The translations under genes and the position numbers were made by a program. A DNA stretch of 10,255 nt from Candidatus Adiutrix sp. (lineage in GTDB: Bacteria; Desulfobacterota; Desulfarculia; Adiutricales; Adiutricaceae), in contig JAITVE010000184.1 of the NCBI GenBank assembly GCA_031285975.1, positions 1 to 10,255 on the forward strand. The letters are read 5' to 3'. Every line of letters begins with the position of its first letter. Within the stretch, counting starts at the first letter, position 1. The notes below the pieces were generated by a model, which worked only from the letters and a program-made list of their open reading frames with translations, was not told the origin of the DNA and made no database searches. This document shows positions 1 through 6,515 of this stretch, in pieces.

Positions 1-1
1 C

Positions 2-643
2 CACGACCCCATGGAAAGCACCACCCACGCCCAGCGCGTGGCCGCCCTGGCCGTGATGCTCTATGAGGAATGGGCCCGCAAACGCTCCGCCGACCCCCAC
101 AGCCTCAAGCGCGAACTCGGCCGCCTGCGCGTGGCCGCCATGCTCCACGACGTGGGCAAGGTCGGCATTCCCGACTCCATCCTCAACAAGCCCGGCCGCC
201 TGGCGCCTACCGAGCGCCAGGAAATGGAAAAACACGTGCTCCTTGGCACCCGCCTCTTCGAGCCCGTCTACTCCGGCCTTGACGTGATGACCCACGATGT
301 TATCCTCAACCACCACGAGCGCTGGGACGGGCGCGGCTACCCCGGCTGGATCAACCCCGAAACCGGGCTGCCCCTCCCCGGCCACCACGGCCAGAACCAC
401 CGCGCCGTCGGCAAAAAAGGCGAGGAAATTTCCATCTTCGGCCGCGTCACCGCCGTTGCCGACGTCTTCGACGCTTTAATTTCCCCCCGTCTCTACAAAG
501 AAGCCTTCGACGAAGAACTCGTCATCCAAATAATGCTTCAGGAAAGCGGGCACCACTTCGACCCCGAGCTGGTGGATATTTTGCTCACCAACTTCGAACG
601 CGCCAAACGAATTCGCAACCGCTTCCCCGAAAGCCAGCACTGA
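2..643 (+). CDS. HD-GYP domain protein, C-terminal part (5' end outside window)
   Basis: Metal-dependent phosphohydrolase domain of the HD-GYP class, which hydrolyses cyclic di-GMP in the cytoplasm. The frame is open to the window edge and the visible part starts inside the domain, so the true start and any N-terminal sensor domain lie upstream. Numbering from the ATG at 11, the visible ligand motifs are H6, HD at 46-47 followed by GK, H75, HHE at 101-103, GYP at 109-111 and D151 in the ADVFDAL motif. All of these are intact, so activity is expected. Between GYP and the next conserved block (EEISIFGRV, from 138) lies a loop of about 26 residues, rich in G, P and H, that is longer than in the usual family pattern; I recall similar loops in deltaproteobacterial members. 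It is convergent with the next gene. The partner domain cannot be seen. Confidence 0.93.
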   Translation, partial: HDPMESTTHAQRVAALAVMLYEEWARKRSADPHSLKRELGRLRVAAMLHDVGKVGIPDSILNKPGRLAPTERQEMEKHVLLGTRLFEPVYSGLDVMTHDVILNHHERWDGRGYPGWINPETGLPLPGHHGQNHRAVGKKGEEISIFGRVTAVADVFDALISPRLYKEAFDEELVIQIMLQESGHHFDPELVDILLTNFERAKRIRNRFPESQH

Positions 644-646
644 GAG

Positions 647-663
647 TACAAGCCTTGCTTGTA
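647..663. other. Small hairpin between convergent genes
   Basis: A perfect 7-bp inverted repeat (TACAAGC / GCTTGTA, 3-nt loop) starts four bases after the HD-GYP stop codon. No T-run follows on either strand, so it is at best a weak bidirectional terminator. The rest of the 125-bp convergent spacer shows nothing recognisable. Confidence 0.35.
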
Positions 664-768
664 AAGACGGCTCAAACAAGCGGCGGTGCCGTGGCGGCGT
701 GGAAGAGGGTGGGCGGTGCTTGCCAGTGGGGTGTGGGAAGAAGAAATAGCGGCGGCTCGAAGGACGGA

Positions 769-1554
769 TTACAAATCGTCATCCTCGGGGGGCGCGTTGG
801 GGACGATGATGTCGCCGGGGCGGAGCAGTGGGGCGGCCAGGCGGCGCCAGCGGCGCCAGGCGTAGAGGGTGCGGCGGTCGGCGTCAGCGGGCGGGAGCTG
901 CGGCGTGGTTTGTTCCGCGTCTTCTTCGCCTTTCAGGGTCGCCCACATGGAGCGCTCTTTGGCGGCGGCTTCGGCTAGCAGTTGTGCACTCCGGCGGCGG
1001 TCGTGTTCGCTGACGGCCCAGAGGGCCAGGTAGGAGCGGTCGTCCAGGCCGGGGAGGGCGTGCGCGCCGCCGCCATCCTGATAATGCCGCAGGGACGAGA
1101 CGAGCCCCGGCAGGCTTTCGGGGGCCCGGCCGATGGTCTCCAGAAGGCCGCCCCCCAGTTCACCGGCGGCGCGGATCAGTTGATCCAGGGCCGCGAAATC
1201 TTCTTCCGGGCTGCGGAGGCTCGGCAGGAGCAGCGGCGCGGCCTGGGGCCGCTCTCTTGTTTCCTGCTTCTTTTCTGTGTACAATAGAGCATTTTGCAAT
1301 TTACCTGCCTTTAGTAAATTGCAAAATACGTAAACATCCGGGCGCTTTTCATTTTTCGCATATGACCTTGAAAGAGAAAAGCGCTCTAGTCTGCGTACCA
1401 GAAATAATTCCCAGGCGGGCCAGGAGAGGTAGAAGATCGGGCCGGATGCAGCGTCCGAAAGCGGCTCCGCCAAAGTTGGGGGGAACGGCAGGGGGGCCAG
1501 AATGCGCCGCGTTTCCGGCTGATTTTGCTCGGCGGACTGATTGGTCATAGCCAT
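769..1554 (-). CDS. Hypothetical protein, 261 residues
   Basis: I do not recognise this protein. The ATG at 1554 is chosen because GAGG and AAGGA lie just upstream; a TTG eight codons earlier (1578) and an ATG two codons later (1548) are alternatives. There is no signal peptide and no clear membrane segment. The N-terminus is Q/P-rich, followed by a hydrophobic stretch at about 38-53 (GPIFYLSWPAW). A glycine/leucine-rich helical part follows, then a basic segment near 235-245 (AWRRWRRLAAP) and an acidic tail (PEDDDL). Codons for about residues 52-98 are AT-rich (about 39% GC by hand count over 1261-1400) in a gene that is otherwise very GC-rich. That part contains two perfect inverted repeats. 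It may be a later in-frame insertion or an operator inside the gene. The gene is divergent from the small gene at 1616. The long, biased open frame supports it being real, but its function is unknown. Confidence 0.7.
   Translation of the reverse strand: MAMTNQSAEQNQPETRRILAPLPFPPTLAEPLSDAASGPIFYLSWPAWELFLVRRLERFSLSRSYAKNEKRPDVYVFCNLLKAGKLQNALLYTEKKQETRERPQAAPLLLPSLRSPEEDFAALDQLIRAAGELGGGLLETIGRAPESLPGLVSSLRHYQDGGGAHALPGLDDRSYLALWAVSEHDRRRSAQLLAEAAAKERSMWATLKGEEDAEQTTPQLPPADADRRTLYAWRRWRRLAAPLLRPGDIIVPNAPPEDDDL
1291..1327. repeat. Perfect 14-bp inverted repeat inside the hypothetical gene
   Basis: The arms at 1291-1304 (ATTTTGCAATTTAC) and 1314-1327 are exact reverse complements with a 9-nt loop. 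The repeat is translated in frame as part of the hypothetical protein (about residues 76-88, around CNLLKAGKLQN). It lies in a strongly AT-rich island within a GC-rich gene. Confidence 0.9.
1342..1384. repeat. Second inverted repeat (9-bp arms) in the same AT-rich island
   Basis: GCGCTTTTC at 1342-1350 is matched by its reverse complement at 1376-1384, with 25 nt between. It sits 14 bp from the 14-bp inverted repeat, also within the coding frame. Together they fill about 95 bp of the low-GC part of the gene. Confidence 0.75.
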
Positions 1555-1576
1555 TTCCTTTTCCTCGTCATTGCAC

Positions 1577-1598
1577 AAAAAAACCGCCGGAGGGGCGG
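1577..1598 (-). terminator. Terminator-like hairpin in the leader of the minus-strand hypothetical gene
   Basis: Read on the minus strand, CCGCC, a CCTCC loop and GGCGG are followed by seven T. This is the form of an intrinsic terminator. It ends about 22 nt before the start codon of the hypothetical gene. It could stop antisense transcription from the right, or act as an attenuator for the gene. No alternative pairing (anti-terminator) was worked out. Confidence 0.5.
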
Positions 1599-1615
1599 AC
1601 TCTAAAGGTTATACC

Positions 1616-1915
1616 ATGAATGACTCAAGCACGACTCTCGGCTGCTCCCCGATGGATACCCAAATCTTCAACCAGGGCCTGTCAGTGACGGCCACCTCGG
1701 CCTACATCATCATCGCCGCGCTTATGGGCGACGGTTTCAGGCCGGAAATGCCCGCCATCACCGCCCGCTGGAACGCCGCCCCGGAAGAATTGGAAGCGGC
1801 CCTGGCCGAACTGCGGGCCCTGAACATCGCCGAGCGTCACCCCGGCCTTGATGGCGGCGAGCCGGTCTACATCGTGAATCCGGCCTCGCTCTGGGGCAAG
1901 CGGGCGGAACTGTAA
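1616..1915 (+). CDS. Small conserved-looking protein, possible winged-helix fold, 99 residues
   Basis: The start at 1616 is supported by AAAGG seven bases upstream; the frame is open further upstream, but without a better ribosome site. The body (about 20-75) reads as three helices: an alanine/isoleucine-rich helix (TSAYIIIAALMGDG), then PEMPAITARWNA, then the helix PEELEAALAELRALNIAER. A short PVYIVNP strand segment follows. This order and the 'N-A-A-P-E-E-L-E-A-A-L-A-E-L' helix resemble small winged-helix transcription regulators, but I know no named family. No membrane segment or signal is convincing. It is divergent from the hypothetical gene at 769-1554 and could regulate it; that is only a guess from position. 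Coding is supported by regular GC-rich third positions and a good ribosome site. Confidence 0.72.
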   Translation: MNDSSTTLGCSPMDTQIFNQGLSVTATSAYIIIAALMGDGFRPEMPAITARWNAAPEELEAALAELRALNIAERHPGLDGGEPVYIVNPASLWGKRAEL

Positions 1916-1941
1916 GCCGTTTCGCCGCAATGGTTTCTCTG

Positions 1942-1970
1942 CGTCAACCCCGGCGAAGGCCCGGGTTTTC
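1942..1970 (+). repeat. REP-like palindrome; possible terminator of the small gene
   Basis: GCGTCAACCCCGGCGAAGGC is followed by CCGGG and TTTT. A 5-bp G:C stem (1949-1953 with 1961-1965) closes a 7-nt loop and leads into four T. The core matches the palindrome at 10013-10034. It lies 27 bp after the stop of the small gene and may double as its terminator. Confidence 0.6.
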
Positions 1971-1996
1971 TGTATCCATCACCCCTGTGCCAGGCC

Positions 1997-2040
1997 CGGC
2001 GAAAGGCATGGGTTCCGGCCTTCGCCGAAATGGCGGGACG
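1997..2040 (-). repeat. REP-like palindrome, inverted copy
   Basis: The reverse complement of 2001-2026 matches 10021-10046 at 24 of 26 positions (GGCGAAGGCCGG, two differences, CCCATGCCTTTC). GGCGAAGGC and GCCTTTCGCC form the stem with one bulged base. It lies just downstream of the flavoprotein gene's stop and faces the copy at 1942, which gives a head-to-head pair. Confidence 0.75.
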
Positions 2041-2049
2041 GGGCCGCAA

Positions 2050-3162
2050 TCAGGCAATGGCCAGGGCGGCTTCGTATTCCTCGGCCAGGGTTTCGATAAG
2101 TTTTTTCACCGACACAATGTCGCAGACCTTGGCCACGTTGGCCCCGGCAAAGGCGAAGCCGCGATCCAAAAGGCCCTTCTGGGCGTTGACCAGGGCCAGG
2201 CTGATGCAGTAGGGCGTGGTTTTGGGGTCGCAGGTTTTGATGCAGTGGTAAATGCAGTGGGGCGGCTTTTTCAGGCCGTTTTCCATGTCTTCCAGGAATT
2301 GGGAGCGGATGGCCCGGCCCGGCAGACCCACCGGGCTGTGGATAATCATGGAGTCGTCTTCGCCCGCCGCCAGGTAGGCTTTTTTGAAGGCCAGGGAGGC
2401 GTCGCATTCCCAGGTGGTCACAAAGCGGGTGCCCATCTGCACGCCCGCCGCGCCCAGTTCCATGATTTTGCGGATCTCTTCGCCGGTGTAGACGCCGCCG
2501 CCCGCCAGCACGGGAATAGCCCGGCCGCTTTTGTCTTCAAAGGGTTTCAGGGCTTCCACCACCTGGGGGACAAGCACCTCCAGCCGCTGATCCGCCGCGT
2601 CGAGCTCAGAGCGTTTGAAGCCCAGGTGGCCGCCCGCTTTGGGGCCTTCCACCACCACCATATCGGGCAGGTAGTCATGGCTGTTCAGCCATTTTTTAGC
2701 GATAAGGGTGGCCGCCCGCGCCGAAGAGACGATGGGGGCCAGCTTGGTGTGGATTTCTTCCTGCGCCTTTTCCGCCGCTTCTTTCAGATACCCCGGCAAG
2801 TCCAGCGGCAAACCCGCGCCGGAGAAGATCACGTCGATTTTTTCCGACAGGGCCGTGCGCACCAGGGCGGCGAAATTCACCAGGGCCACCATGATGTTGA
2901 CCCCCAAAAGGCCCGGCGCGTCCTGGCTTTTTTCCCGGGCTTGGCGAATTTGGGCGGCCAGGGCCCGGCTGTCGGCTTCCGCCGGGTGCTGGGCGATATC
3001 TTTTTCCATAAAGCCGATGAGGGCCCCGGCGATAACCCCGATTCCCCCTTCATTGGCCACGGCCGCGGCCAGGCTGTTCATGGAAACACCAATGCCCATG
3101 CCGCCCTGGATGATGGGCAGGGGGATGGTTTTATCGCCGATGGTCAAAGAAGGGAAAGGCAT
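2050..3162 (-). CDS. Nitronate monooxygenase / FabK-like flavoprotein
   Basis: FMN-dependent TIM-barrel oxidoreductase of the nitronate monooxygenase (former 2-nitropropane dioxygenase) superfamily, which also includes enoyl-ACP reductase II (FabK). It is 370 residues long, full length for the family. Visible motifs are QGGMG at 19-23 (N-terminal flavin loop), VVVEGPKAGGHLG at 169-181 with the expected catalytic-type H179, AGGGVYTGEEI at 220-230 and GVQMGTRFV at 240-248 (phosphate-binding part). Near the C-terminus four cysteines, C303, C307, C311 and C319, form a cluster that suggests a metal or Fe-S site; classic nitronate monooxygenases lack it. The start at 3162 has GAGGA six bases upstream. 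It has its own promoter and lies 120 bp from the chemosensory operon, so it is probably a separate unit. The true substrate cannot be told from sequence. Confidence 0.92.
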   Translation of the reverse strand: MPFPSLTIGDKTIPLPIIQGGMGIGVSMNSLAAAVANEGGIGVIAGALIGFMEKDIAQHPAEADSRALAAQIRQAREKSQDAPGLLGVNIMVALVNFAALVRTALSEKIDVIFSGAGLPLDLPGYLKEAAEKAQEEIHTKLAPIVSSARAATLIAKKWLNSHDYLPDMVVVEGPKAGGHLGFKRSELDAADQRLEVLVPQVVEALKPFEDKSGRAIPVLAGGGVYTGEEIRKIMELGAAGVQMGTRFVTTWECDASLAFKKAYLAAGEDDSMIIHSPVGLPGRAIRSQFLEDMENGLKKPPHCIYHCIKTCDPKTTPYCISLALVNAQKGLLDRGFAFAGANVAKVCDIVSVKKLIETLAEEYEAALAIA

Positions 3163-3219
3163 GGGATGTCCTCGCTGAAATTGGCCTCTGAAATTTCTAT
3201 TTTCCAGATTAAGAGGCTT

Positions 3220-3248
3220 AATTTATCAGGTATTTGCCATAAAGTCAA
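3220..3248 (-). promoter_or_regulatory. Sigma70-type promoter of the flavoprotein gene
   Basis: On the minus strand, TTGACT (3248-3243) and TAAATT (3225-3220) are separated by exactly 17 bp. The -35 matches consensus at five of six bases and the -10 at four of six. It is AT-rich, in an otherwise GC-rich region, and lies about 57 bp upstream of the start codon. Confidence 0.7.
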
Positions 3249-3258
3249 AAGGCTTTCG

Positions 3259-3284
3259 AAAAAAAACGGCGGACGGGGCCTTTT
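3259..3284 (-). terminator. Probable terminator of the chemosensory operon
   Basis: AAAAGGC, a CCCGTCC loop and GCC are followed by G and eight T on the minus strand. The stem is short (three G:C pairs, extendable by A:T pairs past one bulged G). It begins within the stop codon of the last operon gene. The T-run and position, between two genes on the same strand and before a new promoter, support the call. Confidence 0.5.
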
Positions 3285-3861
3285 AATTTTTTAGGGCCCG
3301 GAAACCGTCGAACAGAAGGTTGCGTTCGTCGGCGGCAATGGCCGTGGCCGAGGTCATGTCCAGGCCGTGGTCGTCGCCGCCGTCGGCGGTCAAATCCTCA
3401 TGGCCGAGGCTATTTTTGGCCAGAGTCATCAGTTCTTCGGCCTGGCGGCCCTCCCAGGGGCGGGCCAGGGCCCGGCCATAGGCGGGGAGGGCGGCCGCGG
3501 GCCCCACTGTCCGGGCCAAGTCGGCCGTCAGTTCCGCCAGCCAGCGGCGGCAGCGCAGCGCGTCTGCGTCCGGCAAAATAACGGCCACCAAATTGTCCTT
3601 CCGGGCCGCCAGATCTATGCGCCGCAGGGAGGCCCGCACCACGCGGCCCACCGCCGCCCAGTCCGCCGCGCTCAAGCCGGGCATTTCCAGGAGCACCAGG
3701 CTCAGGGGGCGTTCCCAGCGGTCGAGGCGGGCCAGTTCCTGGTTCAGCACCGCCCGGAAATGCAGGTGGTGGTAGAGCCCGCTTTCCGGCTCCAGGCAGC
3801 AGGCCGCTTGTTCTGATATGACGGTCAATTTTTTCAAGGCGACCTCGGGGGAGTTTTCCTC

Positions 3862-3867
<6 letters not shown>
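3283..3867 (-). CDS. Degenerate GGDEF-like protein, last gene of the che operon
   Basis: A 194-residue protein that keeps the outline of a GGDEF (diguanylate cyclase) domain. The usual DxLTGLYN start appears as PESGLYHHLHF at 27-37. It is followed by a helix (LNQELARLDRWERP), the strand LSLVLLEM at 55-62, a helix to residue 83, then IDLAARKDNLVAVILPDAD at 84-102. The last piece aligns with the catalytic hairpin, but the GGDEF residues are replaced by K-D-N-L and one position is missing. Diguanylate cyclase activity is therefore not expected; a binding or scaffold role is more likely. The C-terminal 50 residues are acidic and not recognised. The start at 3867 is 23 bp after the cheB stop; the nearest ribosome site is AGGG, 11 bases away and inside a duplicated cheB end. 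It is probably co-transcribed with cheB, which points to a role in this signalling pathway. Confidence 0.78.
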
Positions 3868-4943
<1,076 letters not shown>

Positions 4944-4976
4944 TTACAGCATGGATAAACCAGGTAAAAGCCCCGC

Positions 4977-5843
4977 CTATTCTTTGAGGTAGATGCAGGG
5001 CGCCACGTATTTGAACGGGTGCTTGAAGCCCGACAGGCTTTCGGAGTGCCCGATGAACAGGTAGCCGCCGGGGGCCAGGATGTTGTAATATTTGTTGACG
5101 AGCTTCATGATGGTTTCTTTGTCGAAATAAATCATCACGTTGCGGCAGAAGATCAGGTCGAGGGGCCCCTTGAACGGCAGGGGATCCATGAGGTTGAAGC
5201 GGCGGAAGGCGATGGTGTTGCGCATCTGGTCGGTGACCTGATACATTTTTTCGCCGCGCTCGGTGTCGGTGCGGTTAAAATGCTTTTGCAGGTATTGGGA
5301 TGGGATGTCCTTGACCCGCTCCGGGCCGTAGCGGCCCGTCTTGGCCACGGTGAGCACTTTGGTGGAAATGTCGGTGGCCAGGATTTTGAAATCCCCGCCC
5401 TGCCCGAAATAGGGGTTTTTTTCCATGACCACCATGGAGATGGTGTAGGGCTCCTCGCCGGAGGAGCAGGCCGCGCTCCAGATGCGGAGGCGGCGGCTGT
5501 TCTGGGCCTTGCGGCGCTTTTCCAGTTCGGGCAGGTAATCCTTGGCCATGAACTGGAAGTGCTGGGGCTCGCGGAAAAAGCTGGTGAGGTTGGTGGCCAG
5601 CGCGTCGAGGAGGAAAACAATTTCCTCGCCGCTCTCATCGCTCATGACATATTTGAAATAGGTTTTGAAGTTGGTGAATTGCAGGGCCCGGATGCGCTTG
5701 GCCAGGCGGGTGCGCATGAGCTCCTTTTTGCCGTCCAAAAGGTTGATGCCCGCAGTTTTGTGGACAAAAGCGGCAATCTCGTGATATTCCTGATCGCTCA
5801 GTTCGATGTTGTTGAAGTCGGTGGGGGCGATGGCTGCGGACAT
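4977..5843 (-). CDS. cheR: CheR chemoreceptor methyltransferase
   Basis: S-adenosylmethionine-dependent glutamate O-methyltransferase acting on chemoreceptors, the partner of CheB in adaptation. It has 288 residues, the normal length. The N-terminal helical domain covers about 14-80. Motifs in the catalytic domain are TNLTSFFRE at 84-92, WSAACSSGEEPY at 122-133 (SAM-binding loop), ATDIS at 156-160, DLIFCRNVMIYFD at 229-241 and FIGHSES at 263-269. No TPR or other C-terminal extension is present. AAGG lies eight bases upstream of the ATG. It is separated from cheW by 114 bp of very GC-rich spacer (5844-5957) that has several short GGCCCGGCC-type repeats but no T-run and no visible ORF, so co-transcription remains likely. 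Confidence 0.97.
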   Translation of the reverse strand: MSAAIAPTDFNNIELSDQEYHEIAAFVHKTAGINLLDGKKELMRTRLAKRIRALQFTNFKTYFKYVMSDESGEEIVFLLDALATNLTSFFREPQHFQFMAKDYLPELEKRRKAQNSRRLRIWSAACSSGEEPYTISMVVMEKNPYFGQGGDFKILATDISTKVLTVAKTGRYGPERVKDIPSQYLQKHFNRTDTERGEKMYQVTDQMRNTIAFRRFNLMDPLPFKGPLDLIFCRNVMIYFDKETIMKLVNKYYNILAPGGYLFIGHSESLSGFKHPFKYVAPCIYLKE

Positions 5844-5957
5844 ATTCTTACCTTCAAATCAAGGCGCGGCCGAGTGCACAGGGGCCGGGCGCGGAAACGG
5901 TTGCAGTGGGAAGGGGAGCGTGCGGCCGGGCCCAGGCGGGCCGGGCCTCCGGGGGGA

Positions 5958-6455
5958 TCAGCCGCCGAACGTCAGTTCCTCGTCAGTCAGGATCAGATCA
6001 ATATCCAGGATAATAATTACCTTGTCTTTGGTTTTGGCCATGCCCCGGATGTATTCGCTTTTCAGCCGGGCCCCGAAATTGGGCGCGGGCTCCACCTGGG
6101 CCGCCGGGATGCTGATGACCTCGGACACCGCGTCCACCACAATACCCATCTGCACCTGGCCGTGAATGGACTTGAACTCAATGACGATGATGGAGGTGCG
6201 CGCGTCGTACTCCGATTCCTCCAGCCCGAACTTGAGCCGCAGGTCGATGACCGGCACCACCTTGCCGCGCAGGTTTATCAGGCCTTTCATGAAGACCGGC
6301 GTCTGGGGCACGGCGGTGATGTCCATCAGGCCGTTGATTTCCCGAACCTTGAGAATATCGACCCCGTAAAATTCGCCGGCCAGCTCAAACTGAAGCAGCT
6401 TGTGATCCTGAACTAAGCCCGGCGTGGGGCAGTTCGGACTGGCTTCCGTGGTCAT
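5958..6455 (-). CDS. cheW: CheW coupling protein
   Basis: Scaffold that links chemoreceptors to CheA in the signalling array. The chosen start at 6455 has AAGGAG six bases upstream; an in-frame ATG 15 codons earlier has no such site. The resulting 165-residue protein is the usual size. The CheW beta-barrel core runs from about residue 19 (KLLQFELAGEFYGVDI) to 157, with the conserved GLINLRGKVVPVIDL motif at 58-72. It lies 60 bp after cheA, with a hairpin in the spacer, and matches the P5 domain at the C-terminus of that CheA in fold type. One CheW and no CheV appear in the window. Confidence 0.96.
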   Translation of the reverse strand: MTTEASPNCPTPGLVQDHKLLQFELAGEFYGVDILKVREINGLMDITAVPQTPVFMKGLINLRGKVVPVIDLRLKFGLEESEYDARTSIIVIEFKSIHGQVQMGIVVDAVSEVISIPAAQVEPAPNFGARLKSEYIRGMAKTKDKVIIILDIDLILTDEELTFGG

Positions 6456-6476
6456 GTGATGCTCCTTATATGGTGA

Positions 6477-6502
6477 GGGCGCGGATGTCGCCATCCGCAC
6501 CC
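6477..6502 (-). other. Hairpin in the cheA-cheW spacer
   Basis: GCGGATG (6481-6487) pairs with CATCCGC (6492-6498) over a 4-nt loop. After one C-A mismatch, GGG/CCC extends it by three pairs. No T-run follows on the minus strand, so it is more likely an mRNA processing or stability element than a terminator. The cheW ribosome site follows nine bases later. Confidence 0.6.
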
Positions 6503-6515
6503 GGTCTTTCGTTGG

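Noticed and set aside
1930-3294. A 454-codon plus-strand open frame
   Set aside because: It runs through REP-like repeats and antisense to the flavoprotein gene, which has clear conserved motifs; its translation is compositional noise.
5844-5957. Terminator or small gene between cheW and cheR
   Set aside because: The spacer is GC-rich with short repeats but has no T-run on the minus strand and no open frame with a ribosome site.
5019-6416. A 465-codon plus-strand open frame opposite cheR and cheW
   Set aside because: Antisense shadow of two confidently identified genes, without its own motifs or ribosome site.
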